Source: Erythrobacter neustonensis
GTDB lineage: Bacteria > Pseudomonadota > Alphaproteobacteria > Sphingomonadales > Sphingomonadaceae
DNA: 64,000 bases
Direction: 5' to 3'
NCBI RefSeq assembly: GCF_001663175.1
Contig: NZ_CP016033.1
Coordinates: forward strand, 372,001 to 436,000
Shown here piece after piece: positions 18,220 through 28,664 of the stretch (position 1 is its first letter; every line of letters starts with the position of its first letter). The notes under the pieces were generated by a model, which made no database searches, had not been told where the DNA came from, and saw only the letters and a list, made by a program, of their open reading frames with translations. Both the position numbers and the translations under genes were made by a program.

Positions 18220-18277
18220 TCGGGGCAAGCGGGAGGGCTTGCAGACCTGCAACCCAAAGCAAAAGGAGATTTCTGCC

Positions 18278-18835
18278 ATGACCCTCAAGACCACGCTCGC
18301 CGCCGCTGCCGCCGGGGCGCTTGCCCTGACCGCTGGCCTCGCCGCCCTCCCCGCCGCCGCGCACCAGCACGGCCATCACGCAAGATCGGCGCCGACGATC
18401 GTCGATGTCGCTGCCAGCACGGGCATCCACACGACACTGGTTGCCGCAGTGAAGGCCGCGGGCCTTGTCGACACGCTGTCGGGCCCCGGCCCCTTCACGG
18501 TCTTTGCGCCGACCGACACCGCCTTTGCCAAGCTGCCCGATGGCACCGTGGCGACCCTCGTGAAGCCCGCCAACAAGCCCGCCCTCACCAAGATCCTCAC
18601 CTACCACGCGGTCGCAGGCAAGGTGACGCGCGCCGATCTGGTTGCGTTGATCGGCCAGCATCGCGGCGCTGCCACGATCACCACCATCGCCGGAGAAAAA
18701 CTCACCGCGCGGCTTTCGGGCGACAAGATCGTGATCACCGACGAACAGGGCCGCGCGACCGCGGTGACCAAAGCCGACGTGAACACATCCAACGGCGTGA
18801 TCCACGTGACCGACGGCGTGTTCCTGCCCGCCTGA
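18278..18835 (+). CDS. Fasciclin (FAS1) domain secreted protein
   Basis: A 185-residue paralog of the upstream FAS1 protein, with a cleavable signal peptide (ending PAAAHQH) instead of a lipobox. A His-rich stretch (HQHGHHA) follows, then one FAS1 domain with [35 protein letters not shown] and [22 protein letters not shown] is well placed before ATG 18278. One copy is therefore probably lipid-anchored and one soluble. It is likely co-regulated with its paralog through the shared promoter motif. Confidence 0.92.
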   Translation: MTLKTTLAAAAAGALALTAGLAALPAAAHQHGHHARSAPTIVDVAASTGIHTTLVAAVKAAGLVDTLSGPGPFTVFAPTDTAFAKLPDGTVATLVKPANKPALTKILTYHAVAGKVTRADLVALIGQHRGAATITTIAGEKLTARLSGDKIVITDEQGRATAVTKADVNTSNGVIHVTDGVFLPA

Positions 18836-18979
18836 TCGGCTTTTCAGCCGGGGCTGCTCCGGTCCGATTTCCTATCCCGAAAGCATGGGCAGCGCCCAGA
18901 ACGCATTTGCCGCCGGAACCCTATGCGGGCCCGGCGGCAAACAGCATTGGTTGGCAAAGGGAAAGCGGCTGGCGGAAGC

Positions 18980-20245
<1,266 letters not shown>

Positions 20246-20310
20246 TCCTGTGTCCTCGAATCCGGCCCGGCATCTGGCGATCGGTGCGTGGCGGATACGT
20301 CAAGTGTATA

Positions 20311-20342
20311 GCGCGCCGTCCATGAATCAACTCATGGCGCGC
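20311..20342 (-). promoter_or_regulatory. Hairpin in the clpP-clpX gap
   Basis: GCGCG and CCATGA (20311-20325, interrupted by CCGT) pair with TCATGG and CGCGC (20332-20342) around a 6-nt loop. There is no T-run on the minus strand, so it may be a processing site or weak attenuator between clpP and clpX. Confidence 0.35.
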
Positions 20343-20442
20343 GGATTCGTTATGTTACTATGGCACCGCGGTGGCCGAAGTGGCACAAAGGACAGGCCAC
20401 CCTGCCCGCCGCCCGCCCCGGCGCATCCGCTGCGGCGCAGCC

Positions 20443-21147
20443 TTACGCCGGTGCGCCGCCGGTGCCGTCTTCGCTGCTTGCTTCCTCGTTTTCGGGACGG
20501 GTCTCGAACACCTTGTCGACCAGACCGAAAGCACGCGCTTCCTCGGCTTCGAGGAAGGTATCGCGGTCCATCGCCTTTTCGATTTCATCGAGCGTGCGGC
20601 CGGTGAACTTCACGTAAAGGTCGTTCATGCGGGCACGGATGCGCAGGATCTCGCGCGCCTGGATTTCGATGTCCGACGCCATCCCGCGCGCGCCGCCCGA
20701 AGGCTGGTGCACCATGATCCGCGCATTGGGCAGCGCGATCCGCATCCCCGGCTCGCCCGCGGCCAGCAGGAAGCTGCCCATCGAGGCGGCCTGCCCGATG
20801 CACACGGTCGACACGCGCGGCTTGATATATTGCATAGTGTCGAAAATCGCGAGACCCGCAGTCACCACCCCGCCGGGCGAGTTGATGTACATGCTGATCG
20901 GCTTGGAGGGGTTCTCGCTTTCGAGGAACAAGAGCTGCGCCACGATCAGCGAGGCCATGTTGTCCTCGACCTGCCCGTTCACGAACACGATGCGTTCGCG
21001 CAGCAGGCGGCTGAAGATGTCGAAGCTGCGCTCACCGCGGCTGGTCTGCTCGACCACCACGGGAACCAGCGCGCCGGTGATGGGATCGCGGGTGAATTGC
21101 CCCTGCGTGCCGTAAGTGTCGCCAGCGTTGCCGAACAGATCGATCAT
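20443..21147 (-). CDS. clpP: ATP-dependent Clp protease proteolytic subunit ClpP
   Basis: A 234-residue serine protease with catalytic triad S122 ([11 protein letters not shown]), H147 (MVHQPSGG) and D196 (MDRDTF). It is somewhat longer than E. coli ClpP because of an extended N terminus and an acidic, low-complexity C-terminal tail. It forms the barrel that degrades proteins delivered by ClpX or ClpA. The region 34-63 nt upstream has a sigma-32-like promoter. Confidence 0.96.
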   Translation of the reverse strand: MIDLFGNAGDTYGTQGQFTRDPITGALVPVVVEQTSRGERSFDIFSRLLRERIVFVNGQVEDNMASLIVAQLLFLESENPSKPISMYINSPGGVVTAGLAIFDTMQYIKPRVSTVCIGQAASMGSFLLAAGEPGMRIALPNARIMVHQPSGGARGMASDIEIQAREILRIRARMNDLYVKFTGRTLDEIEKAMDRDTFLEAEEARAFGLVDKVFETRPENEEASSEDGTGGAPA

Positions 21148-21180
21148 GGATGCCCTGGTCCTTTGTAGGTTTCGAGTTGG

Positions 21181-21210
21181 CTATGTCGGAGGCATGGGGG
21201 CAATTTCAAG
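21181..21210 (-). promoter_or_regulatory. Possible sigma-32 promoter of clpP
   Basis: On the minus strand CTTGAAA (21210-21204) is followed 14 nt later by CCGACATAG (21189-21181). The -35 part matches the heat-shock consensus; the -10 part is only partly similar to CCCCAT. The distance to the clpP ATG is 34 nt. Confidence 0.4.
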
Positions 21211-21298
21211 GGCGTTTACCCTCTTGGTGTGAATTGCCTGCGGATGGGATGCGTTTTCCTGCTTGAGCGGTAACGGACCTCAGCGCACATTCCCCGGT

Positions 21299-22882
21299 AT
21301 GACCACCTATCGCCTCGCCCGACCGGCGCTCGCCCTGCTGCTTGCCACCACCGCCGTCCCTGCTCTGGCAGAGCAGCAGCGCGGCGATCCGGATACGCCT
21401 GTCGTCCGGCTGGAGGTGCCGAAGGCGGTTCTGCCTCCGGGTGTGGAAAAGCTGGGTCCGGCTAGCGGCACCGCCGAAGCGACGATGGTCGGGCAGGTCT
21501 ACCGCGTCCAGCGGCTCGACGACGGGCCGCAGGGGATCAATGCGGTGATCGCGCTCGCTCCCGACATCACTGCACAGGTGCGCGCTGCGCAGCGCCTGCC
21601 GCTTGGCGGACGCACGGTTCTGGTCAAGGACAACGTCGAAACCCGCGAGCTTCCCACCACCGCAGGCAGCCTTGCGCTGGCGGAGAATGCCACGCGCCGC
21701 GATGCGCCGCTGATCGCCAATCTGCGGCGCGCGGGCGGCGTGGTGATGGGCAAGACCAACCTTTCCGAATGGGCCAATATCCGTTCGAACAATTCGACCA
21801 GCGGGTGGAGCGCGGTGGGCGGGCTGACCCGCAACCCCTATGCCACCGATCGCAATGCCTGCGGATCGTCCTCGGGCACCGGGGCAGCGATCGCGGCGGG
21901 CTTTGCATGGGGCGGGATCGGAACCGAGACCAACGGCTCGATCACCTGCCCCGCCAGTATCAACGGTCTTGTTGGGTTCAAGCCCAGCGTCGGGATCGTC
22001 AGCCGCAGCCACGTGGTGCCGATATCGAGCACGCAGGACACCGCCGGGCCGATGACCCGCACGGTGGCCGATGCCGCGCTGCTGCTCACCGCGATCGCGG
22101 GCGCGGACCCGGGCGATCCGGTGACGCTGGAGGCCACGCGCGTTGCCGATTACACCGCCGGGATCGACAGCGCATCATTGGCGGGCGTGCGGATCGGGGT
22201 GATGCGCGGCGCGGTGGGCGAACGCGCGGACGTGAAGGCCCTGTTCGAAGCCGCGCTCGCCGATCTGACCCGCGCGGGCGCGGTGCTGGTCGATGTCGCT
22301 TACGAACCGCCGGGTGAATTGTGGCAGGCGGCGCTGCCGGTGCTGCTCTACGAACTGCGGGTGGAGATGGACAAATATCTGTCCACCCGCCCCGTCGCCG
22401 GCGGCCCGCGCAGCCTTGCCGATGTCGTCGCCTTCAACAAGGGACACGCCGCCGAAGAAATGCGCTGGTTCAATCAGGATCTGTTCGAACAAGCCCTGGC
22501 CACCACCGATGCCGATGCCTATGCCAAGAACCTTGCGACCCTGCGCCGCCTGACCCGCGCCGAGGGGATCGACAAGCTGCTCACCGAAAACAATGTCGCC
22601 TTCCTCGTCGCCCCTACGCAGGGGCCTGCGTGGAGCACCGATCTGGTCAACGGCGACAATTTCAACGGGCGCATCGGCGCAGGCTATCTCGCCGCGATCG
22701 CAGGCTACCCGCACATCACCGTGCCGATGGGCGGCGTCGAAGGCCTGCCGGTCGGCTTCAGCATCATGGGCGGCCAGTGGCAGGACCATGCGGTGCTGAA
22801 AGCGGGCGCCGCATACGAAAAGGCGCGGACAGCCACACTGCCCGCGCCCACATTCGCACCCTGGCGGCCGGCGGCGGAATAA
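21299..22882 (+). CDS. Exported amidase-signature-family hydrolase
   Basis: A 527-residue amidase with a signal peptide (ending PALAEQ). The Ser-Ser-Lys triad regions are visible: Lys in VLVKDNVET, the glycine-rich GSSSGTGAAIAAG, and the nucleophile Ser in NGSITCPASING. The family hydrolyses amides as diverse as those used by GatA, fatty-acid amide hydrolase and peptide amidase. The signal peptide excludes a GatA role; a periplasmic peptide amidase is possible. Confidence 0.87.
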   Translation: MTTYRLARPALALLLATTAVPALAEQQRGDPDTPVVRLEVPKAVLPPGVEKLGPASGTAEATMVGQVYRVQRLDDGPQGINAVIALAPDITAQVRAAQRLPLGGRTVLVKDNVETRELPTTAGSLALAENATRRDAPLIANLRRAGGVVMGKTNLSEWANIRSNNSTSGWSAVGGLTRNPYATDRNACGSSSGTGAAIAAGFAWGGIGTETNGSITCPASINGLVGFKPSVGIVSRSHVVPISSTQDTAGPMTRTVADAALLLTAIAGADPGDPVTLEATRVADYTAGIDSASLAGVRIGVMRGAVGERADVKALFEAALADLTRAGAVLVDVAYEPPGELWQAALPVLLYELRVEMDKYLSTRPVAGGPRSLADVVAFNKGHAAEEMRWFNQDLFEQALATTDADAYAKNLATLRRLTRAEGIDKLLTENNVAFLVAPTQGPAWSTDLVNGDNFNGRIGAGYLAAIAGYPHITVPMGGVEGLPVGFSIMGGQWQDHAVLKAGAAYEKARTATLPAPTFAPWRPAAE

Positions 22883-22902
22883 TCCCCCGCCAGCAGCAGT
22901 GA

Positions 22903-24498
22903 TTACTTCTTGGCCGGAGCCTTCTTGGCGGCCGGCTTCTTGGCGGGCTTGGCCTCACCTTCGTCGGCAGCCGGATCGGCCTTCTTCGCCGCAGCCTTCT
23001 TGGCAGGCTTGGCTTCGGCCTCGCCCTCTGCCGCAGCGGCTTCGGTCTTCTTCTTAGCCGGGGCCTTCTTGGCGGGCTTTTCTTCCGCAGCCGCATCGTC
23101 GGCCTTGGTTTCGGCCTTGGCCTTCTTCTTGGCCGGGGCCTTCTTCGGCGCAGGCGCGGCTTCGGCGCCTTCTTCGGCTTCGATCGCGGCCTGGAGTTCT
23201 TCCATGGTCACTTCACGCTCGGTAACCTCGGCCTTGTCGAACAGGAAGTCGACGACCTTGTCCTCGTAAAGCGGGGCGCGCAGCTGGGCGGCGGCCATCG
23301 GTTCCGACTGGATGTACTGCACGAAACGCTCACGGTCCTCGGCGCGATATTGCATCGCGGCCTGCTGGACGAGCATGCCCATCTCCTGCTGCGTCACTTC
23401 GACGCCGTTGGCCTGGCCGATTTCCGACAGCAGCAGGCCCAGACGCACGCGGCGTTCGGCGATCGAACGGTATTCGTCCTTCTCGTCCTCGATCTGCTTC
23501 AGCGCATCTTCGGGGTTCTCGTCGTTCGCGGCTTCCTGCTGGAGCTGCGCCCAGATCTGGCCGAATTCGGCTTCGACCATGGTGCCGGGAACTTCGAAGC
23601 TGTGACCGGCAGCCAGCTGGTCGAGCAGCGCGCGCTTCATCTGCGTGCGGGTCAGGCCGGCGGTCTGCTGTTCGAGCTGCGCCTTCATGATTTCGCGCAG
23701 CTTGTCGATCCCGTCGAGGCCGAGGCTCTTGGCGAAATCGTCGTCGAGCGATGTTTCGGTTTCGGTCTTCACGGCCTTCACCGTAATGTCGAAGGTCGCG
23801 TCCTTGCCCGCGAGGTGCGCGGCCTGGTATTCGGCCGGGAAGGTGACGGTGATGGTCTTTTCCTCACCCGCCTTGACGCCGACCAGCTGGTCTTCGAAGC
23901 CGGGGATGAAGGTGCCCGAACCGAGCACCAGCGCCGCATCTTCGGCCTTGCCGCCGTCGAATTCGACACCGTCGAGCTTGCCGACGAAATCGATGATCAG
24001 CTGGTCACCATCTGCGGCGGCCTTGCCTTCGTCGGCGTCCTTGTAGCTCTTGTTCTGCGAAGCGATGTTGCCAAGCGCTTCGTCGATCTGCTCGTCGGTC
24101 ACCGGAACCACCAGACGCTCAAGCTTGAGGCCATCGGTGCTCGGCGCTTCGATCGCCGGCAGCACTTCGAGCGCGACGGTGATTTCGGCGTCCTTGCCTT
24201 CGGCGTAATCGTCGTTGAGGCCGATTTCGGGCTGCATCGCGGGGCGCAAGCCTTCATCGCGCAGCAGCGCGTCGACCGATTCGCGGATCGTGTCGTTGAC
24301 GACCTGACCATGCAGCGATTCGCCGTGCATCTTCTTGACGAGATTGGCGGGCACCTTGCCGGGGCGGAAGCCGGGCATCCGGACTTGCGGGGCCACCTTC
24401 TTGATCTCGGCATCGATCTTCGCCGAAAGCTCGGCGGCCAGGATCGTGATGGTATAGGCGCGCTTGAGCCCTTCGTTGACGGTCTGCTTGGTCTGCAT
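22903..24498 (-). CDS. tig: Trigger factor with lysine/alanine-rich C-terminal tail
   Basis: A 531-residue ribosome-associated chaperone. The N-terminal ribosome-binding domain carries the signature MPGFRPGKVP (GFRxGxxP), followed by the FKBP-type PPIase domain (GDQLIIDFVGKLDGVEFDGG) and the helical C domain. The last 85 residues (447-531) are an extension made almost entirely of Ala, Lys, Pro and Glu with repeated PAKKAPAKKK-like units, resembling histone H1 or HU-like tails. The codon track there is low-complexity but in frame to the stop. tRNA-Leu lies just upstream. Confidence 0.95.
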   Translation of the reverse strand: MQTKQTVNEGLKRAYTITILAAELSAKIDAEIKKVAPQVRMPGFRPGKVPANLVKKMHGESLHGQVVNDTIRESVDALLRDEGLRPAMQPEIGLNDDYAEGKDAEITVALEVLPAIEAPSTDGLKLERLVVPVTDEQIDEALGNIASQNKSYKDADEGKAAADGDQLIIDFVGKLDGVEFDGGKAEDAALVLGSGTFIPGFEDQLVGVKAGEEKTITVTFPAEYQAAHLAGKDATFDITVKAVKTETETSLDDDFAKSLGLDGIDKLREIMKAQLEQQTAGLTRTQMKRALLDQLAAGHSFEVPGTMVEAEFGQIWAQLQQEAANDENPEDALKQIEDEKDEYRSIAERRVRLGLLLSEIGQANGVEVTQQEMGMLVQQAAMQYRAEDRERFVQYIQSEPMAAAQLRAPLYEDKVVDFLFDKAEVTEREVTMEELQAAIEAEEGAEAAPAPKKAPAKKKAKAETKADDAAAEEKPAKKAPAKKKTEAAAAEGEAEAKPAKKAAAKKADPAADEGEAKPAKKPAAKKAPAKK

Positions 24499-24561
24499 GG
24501 TGACTGGTCTGAAGCCTTCTTGCAAAAAAATCGAATGGGCCGGGCTGGTCCGGGGCGAAAG

Positions 24562-24646
24562 TGGTGCGGGCGAAGGGACTCGAACCCCCACATCTTGCGA
24601 TGCCAGAACCTAAATCTGGTGCGTCTACCAATTTCGCCACGCCCGC
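24562..24646 (-). tRNA. tRNA-Leu (anticodon UAG)
   Basis: The minus strand folds as a class II tRNA. The acceptor stem is GCGGGCG/CGCCCGC, the anticodon arm is CCAGA-TTTAGGT-TCTGG with anticodon TAG, there is a long variable arm, and CCA is encoded at the 3' end. It reads CUA and, by wobble, other CUN codons. Confidence 0.96.
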
Positions 24647-24782
24647 ATGCCCGAACGAAGCCGCGCGGGATAACCGACTAGGCACCCCGCGCGTATCAGC
24701 CGGTGCCCTTATCCCCGTCGCGCCCAAAGGGCAAGCGCAACACGCTTGAAGCGTTCCGGATTGGCGGATAAGGGCGCGTCCC

Positions 24783-25124
24783 ATGACCGAAGAAACCCCC
24801 GAAATCGCCCCTGACGCCGCGCCCGAGACCGGCGCCACCCCCGCCGCGGGCAACGCCGCCGACGTGCCGCCCGATCACCTTTCGGTCAATCCGAAGAGCC
24901 CGTTCTTCGATGGCGAAAAGCTGCAGCGCGGCGTCGGCATCCGCTTCCGTGACCGCGTGCGCACCGATGTCGAGGAATATTCGATCTCCGAAGGCTGGGT
25001 GCGCGTGCAGGCGGGCAAGGCGGTCGATCGCAAGGGCCAGCCGCTGACGCTGAAGCTGACCGGCACCGTCGAAGCCTGGTACGAAGACCTCGGCGACGAC
25101 GCACCGATCGCGCGCAAGGGCTGA
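24783..25124 (+). CDS. DUF3297 family protein
   Basis: A 113-residue protein whose core, HLSVNPKSPFFDGEKLQRGVGIRF then VEEYSISEGWVRVQAGKAVDRKGQPL, matches the DUF3297 family as I recall it. The N-terminal 28 residues are an acidic/Pro/Ala linker. It is soluble and of unknown function. It lies 80 bp upstream of der on the same strand. Confidence 0.8.
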   Translation: MTEETPEIAPDAAPETGATPAAGNAADVPPDHLSVNPKSPFFDGEKLQRGVGIRFRDRVRTDVEEYSISEGWVRVQAGKAVDRKGQPLTLKLTGTVEAWYEDLGDDAPIARKG

Positions 25125-25203
25125 GGCGGCGCGCGCCGCCCGCGCGGCGCGCCAAACCCGTCAAACTTGCCATTTGGGCCATTTGGGCGCAGTTGGCGCG
25201 GCT

Positions 25204-26616
25204 ATGTCCCTCCCCAAAAAACCCGAAGTCGTCATCATCGGCCGCCCCAACGTGGGCAAGTCCACGCTGTTCAACCGGCTGGTGGGCAAGAAGCTCGCGC
25301 TGGTCGACGATCAGCCCGGGGTCACCCGCGACCGCCGGATGGGCGATGCGGTGATCGCCGGCCTCCACTTCACCATCGTCGACACCGCCGGGTGGGAGGA
25401 CGAGAACGAACTGTCGCTCCCCGGCCGGATGCGCAAGCAGACCGAGGCCAGCCTTGCCGGCGCGGATGCCGCGATCTTCGTGGTCGATGCGCGCGCGGGG
25501 CTTACCCCGCTCGACGAGGAAATCGCCCGCTACCTGCGCGAACAGGAAGTCCCCGTGGTGGTCGTCGCCAACAAGGCCGAAGGCAATGCGGCCGAAGCCG
25601 GCGTGATGGAAGCCTATGCGCTGGGCCTTGGCGAACCGCTCGCGGTCTCGGCCGAGCACGGCGTCGGCGTCGCCGATCTGTTCGGCGGCCTGTGGCCGAT
25701 CATCGGCGCCAAGGCCGAGGAATGGGAAGAAGCCCATGATGCCGAGCGCGCCGAATGGCGCGAGATGGACGAGGAGGATCGCCCGTCCGGCCCGTTGAAG
25801 CTCGCGATCGTCGGCCGCCCCAATGCGGGCAAGTCGACGCTGATCAACCGCCTCTTGGGCGAAGACCGGCTTCTGACCGGGCCGGAAGCCGGGATCACCC
25901 GCGACTCGATCGCGATCGACTGGGAATGGACCGACCCCAAATCGGGCGAGACCCGCGAGATCCGCCTGATCGACACCGCAGGGATGCGCAAGAAGAAGAA
26001 CGTCACCGAAAAGCTCGAAAAGCTCTCGGTCGCCGATGCGCGCCGCGCGGTCGATTTTGCGGAAGTCGTGGTGCTGCTGCTCGATGCGACGCAGGGCCTC
26101 GAACATCAGGATCTCAAGATCGCCAGCCTCGTGCTGGAAGAAGGCCGCGCGCTGATGATCGCGATCAACAAGTGGGACGTGGCCGAGGACGCGAGCAAGC
26201 TGTTCAACGGCATCCGCGCCGCGCTCGACGATGGGCTGGCGCAGGTGCGCGGCCTGCCGCTGTTCGCGGTGTCGGCCAAGACCGGCAAGGGTCTGGACCA
26301 GATGCTGGCCGGCGCGTTCGAGCTGCGCGATGCGTGGTCGAAGCGCGTCGGCACCGCGGCGCTTAATCGCTGGTTCGACGATGCGATGGAAGCCAACCCC
26401 CCGCCGGCACCCGGCGGCAAGCGGATCAAGCTGCGCTACATCACGCAGGCCGGCACGCGTCCGCCGCGCTTCGTGATCTTCGGCACGCGGCTGGACGAAT
26501 TGCCCAAGAGCTACGAACGCTATCTGGTCAACTCCATCCGCGCCAAGCTGGGTTTCGACGCGGTGCCCGTGCGGGTAACGCTGAAGGCCAACAAGAACCC
26601 CTTCGCCAAGGATTGA
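25204..26616 (+). CDS. der: Ribosome biogenesis GTPase Der (EngA)
   Basis: A 470-residue tandem GTPase. G domain 1 has GRPNVGKST near residue 13 and DTAGWED; G domain 2 has GRPNAGKST and DTAGMRKK; NKxD motifs are ANKAE in the first and INKWD in the second. The C-terminal KH-like domain follows. It is needed for 50S subunit maturation. The start is ATG 25204. The stop overlaps the next gene's possible TTG start. Confidence 0.96.
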   Translation: MSLPKKPEVVIIGRPNVGKSTLFNRLVGKKLALVDDQPGVTRDRRMGDAVIAGLHFTIVDTAGWEDENELSLPGRMRKQTEASLAGADAAIFVVDARAGLTPLDEEIARYLREQEVPVVVVANKAEGNAAEAGVMEAYALGLGEPLAVSAEHGVGVADLFGGLWPIIGAKAEEWEEAHDAERAEWREMDEEDRPSGPLKLAIVGRPNAGKSTLINRLLGEDRLLTGPEAGITRDSIAIDWEWTDPKSGETREIRLIDTAGMRKKKNVTEKLEKLSVADARRAVDFAEVVVLLLDATQGLEHQDLKIASLVLEEGRALMIAINKWDVAEDASKLFNGIRAALDDGLAQVRGLPLFAVSAKTGKGLDQMLAGAFELRDAWSKRVGTAALNRWFDDAMEANPPPAPGGKRIKLRYITQAGTRPPRFVIFGTRLDELPKSYERYLVNSIRAKLGFDAVPVRVTLKANKNPFAKD

Positions 26617-27203
26617 CGGTGGTGGTGGAAAGCCGCGACCTATTTGCCGCTGCCTGCCTTGTGTTCGGCATCGCCATGGTCATGCTCAAGCTGCACTACG
26701 GACCAGGGGCGCGGCAGCGCAAGGCGGTAACATCGCCCACAATCGGCAGAGGATGGATCGTTGTCAGCGGGCTGACGGCGGCGCAGGTCGAAGCCATCCT
26801 TGCCGATTTTGCGAAGCTCTACGATCTGCCCGCGGCGACCTTTGCAGTGAAAGGTGCGGGCGCGGTGGTGCAAGTTAGCTGGACGCGCCCGATCACCACC
26901 GACATCGCGCTGTTTCTGGTCAATTTCCTCACCTATCCTGCCGATCAGACCCTGCCTGACGCGCAGCCGCTTGCCGTGGGTGTGATCCCGGTGCCCGCCG
27001 GTATTGCCCCCGATGGCGTGGCCGCTGATACGCTGGCCAAGATATTCGTTCCCGAAGGCGATACCGAACATGATCTGGTTCACGCCCTCGTCGAGGATGG
27101 CCGCGCGTTCCGCATCAGTTTCACGCGGATGAAATGGCAATCCGTCACTCGGCCCCAGACACCCGCCTTCGCCGCGCGGGTCGCTTTCGCACTGGAGGGA
27201 TAA
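26613..27203 (+). CDS. Unknown protein with N-terminal membrane anchor
   Basis: I do not recognise this 196-residue protein. Residues 9-27 are hydrophobic (LFAAACLVFGIAMVMLKLHY), followed by a soluble domain of about 165 residues. The start is uncertain: TTG at 26613 overlaps the der stop, while GTG codons at 26619 or 26622 would remove two or three residues. The stop overlaps the ATG of the DUF2721 gene (TAATG), so both are cotranscribed with der. Confidence 0.6.
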   Translation: MTVVVESRDLFAAACLVFGIAMVMLKLHYGPGARQRKAVTSPTIGRGWIVVSGLTAAQVEAILADFAKLYDLPAATFAVKGAGAVVQVSWTRPITTDIALFLVNFLTYPADQTLPDAQPLAVGVIPVPAGIAPDGVAADTLAKIFVPEGDTEHDLVHALVEDGRAFRISFTRMKWQSVTRPQTPAFAARVAFALEG

Positions 27204-27700
27204 TGCTGCTCGATCTGCTCGCCTCGGCCAATGACGGCCGCTTGCCGCTCGCGCTCGAAATCGTCGAGCGCACTGCCTCGACCCCGCGGGTGCAGCAGGT
27301 GGTGCAACTGAGCCTTGCGCCCGCGTTCCTGCTCTCCGGGATCGGCGCGATCATGAACGTGATCATGAGCCGGATGATCTGGATCGCCAAGCGGGTCGAG
27401 ACGATCGAGGAAAAGCTCGAGGAACAGCGCAGCGTGCGGCAGGTGCGCGAACACGGCTGGCTGATGCGCCGCCGCCGGCTGATGCAGGGCGCGATCATGT
27501 TCTCGACCGCATCGGCGGTGATGATCAGCGCGGTGATCATGCTGTTGTTCGTCTCGGCCTATATCACCGCGCAGATCGGCACGGTGATCGCCTTCATGTG
27601 GGTGCTGACGATGGCGCTGCTGGTGACGGGCCTCGGCTTCTTCCTGTTCGAAACCCGGCTTGCCGCGATCGGCGCGCAAGAGAAGGACAAGCGCGAGTAG
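27203..27700 (+). CDS. DUF2721 family membrane protein
   Basis: A 165-residue protein with three predicted membrane helices (LAPAFLLSGIGAIMNVIMSRM, MFSTASAVMISAVIMLLFVSAY and FMWVLTMALLVTGLGFFLFE) and the RLxxLE-like RVETIEEKLEEQ between them, typical of DUF2721. The function is unknown. ATG 27203 overlaps the previous stop. It is the last gene of the der operon, closed by a strong terminator. Confidence 0.8.
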   Translation: MLLDLLASANDGRLPLALEIVERTASTPRVQQVVQLSLAPAFLLSGIGAIMNVIMSRMIWIAKRVETIEEKLEEQRSVRQVREHGWLMRRRRLMQGAIMFSTASAVMISAVIMLLFVSAYITAQIGTVIAFMWVLTMALLVTGLGFFLFETRLAAIGAQEKDKRE

Positions 27701-27742
27701 CGCCCTTGCTCGCCTGATCGTCCGGGCGTCGATGCGGATACG

Positions 27743-27781
27743 AAAAAGGGGCAGGCGCCGCGATGGCCCTGCCCCTTTTTT
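27743..27781. terminator. Bidirectional rho-independent terminator
   Basis: AAAAA plus GGGGCAGG (27743-27755) pairs with CCTGCCCC plus TTTTT (27768-27780) around a 12-nt loop, a 13-bp stem with A-run and T-run flanks. It sits between the converging DUF2721 and bfr genes and can serve both. Confidence 0.9.
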
Positions 27782-27803
27782 GTGCAATACTTGCGGGCGG
27801 CCC

Positions 27804-28286
27804 CTAGCCGTCGCCGGCGGGCGCGCTTTGCAGCTGGCAATAATTGTGCAGGCCCATCCGCTCGATCATCTCGAACTGGGTTTCGAGGAAGTCGACATGC
27901 TCCTCCTCGTTCTTGAGGATGTAGTCGAACAGGTCGCGGCTGACATAGTCGCGCACGCTTTCCGAATACTGGATCGCCTCGCGCAGCAGCGGGATCGCCT
28001 CTTCCTCGAGCGCGAGATCGGCGCGCAGGATCTCCTCAACCGTCTCGCCCACCTTCAGCCGGTGGATCGCCTGGAAATTGGGCAGGCCATCGAGGAACAG
28101 GATGCGTTCGGCCAGCTTGTCGGCGTGCTCCATTTCCTCAATCGATTCGTGGCGCTCGTACTTGGCGAGCTTGGTGATGCCCCAGTGGTCGAGCACGCGG
28201 TAATGCAGCCAGTACTGGTTGATCGCGGTCAGCTCGTTGGTGAGGCACTGGTTGAGATAGTCGATGACCTTGGGGTCGCCCTTCAT
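27804..28286 (-). CDS. bfr: Bacterioferritin
   Basis: A 160-residue ferritin-fold protein of normal length. The ferroxidase ligands E18, E51 and H54 are in place, as is the haem ligand M52 (EEMEHADKLAERILFLDG), and the C-terminal DEEGHxDWLET equivalent is NEEEHVDFLET. It stores iron as a 24-mer with bound haem. It follows bfd on the same strand after 141 bp, with its own tandem palindromic operator in the gap (28390-28419). Confidence 0.96.
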   Translation of the reverse strand: MKGDPKVIDYLNQCLTNELTAINQYWLHYRVLDHWGITKLAKYERHESIEEMEHADKLAERILFLDGLPNFQAIHRLKVGETVEEILRADLALEEEAIPLLREAIQYSESVRDYVSRDLFDYILKNEEEHVDFLETQFEMIERMGLHNYCQLQSAPAGDG

Positions 28287-28389
28287 GGGTCCAAATCCTT
28301 CATGTGATGCACGGGTGCCGGTTGCGGCATTGGCGCGCATTGTAACCGCCCGTGCGGCCAGTCCGCAAGGGCGATGAAGGAAATATCTT

Positions 28390-28419
28390 TGCGAATCAAT
28401 CGCTTGCGAGCGGTTCGCA
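28390..28419. promoter_or_regulatory. Tandem TGCGA-N5-TCGCA operators upstream of bfr
   Basis: Two directly abutting 15-bp units: TGCGAATCAATCGCT (28390-28404, one mismatch in the last base) and TGCGAGCGGTTCGCA (28405-28419, perfect dyad). A third unit lies before bfd. The sites are 104-133 nt upstream of the bfr ATG. An iron regulator of the Fur type is the natural candidate; the identity is inferred. Confidence 0.6.
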
Positions 28420-28427
28420 ATCGCGGG

Positions 28428-28628
28428 TCAGGCGGCTTCTACTGCGAAGAAATCGCAAGCCATCGCGGCGCGTTCGGCATCGAGAATTTCCTGCGCATCA
28501 TCAAGGCACTGGCCGCAATTGGGCCGCTTGCCGAGGCAGGCATAGGCCGCGGTGGCATCGCCGGTGCAGATCCGCGCAGCTTTGCGCAACTCATTCTCAC
28601 GGATGGCATTGCAGATGCAGATGTACAT
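28428..28628 (-). CDS. bfd: Bacterioferritin-associated ferredoxin
   Basis: A 66-residue [2Fe-2S] protein with cluster cysteines C4, C6, C38 and C41 (ICICN ... CGQC), the Bfd arrangement. It donates electrons to bacterioferritin haem to release stored Fe2+. It lies upstream of bfr in the same direction, and a TGCGA-N5-TCGCA palindrome lies 46 nt before its ATG. Confidence 0.93.
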   Translation of the reverse strand: MYICICNAIRENELRKAARICTGDATAAYACLGKRPNCGQCLDDAQEILDAERAAMACDFFAVEAA

Positions 28629-28664
28629 GAGGGCGCGAATCTTTCCTGCGAAGCGTTTGCAGGA

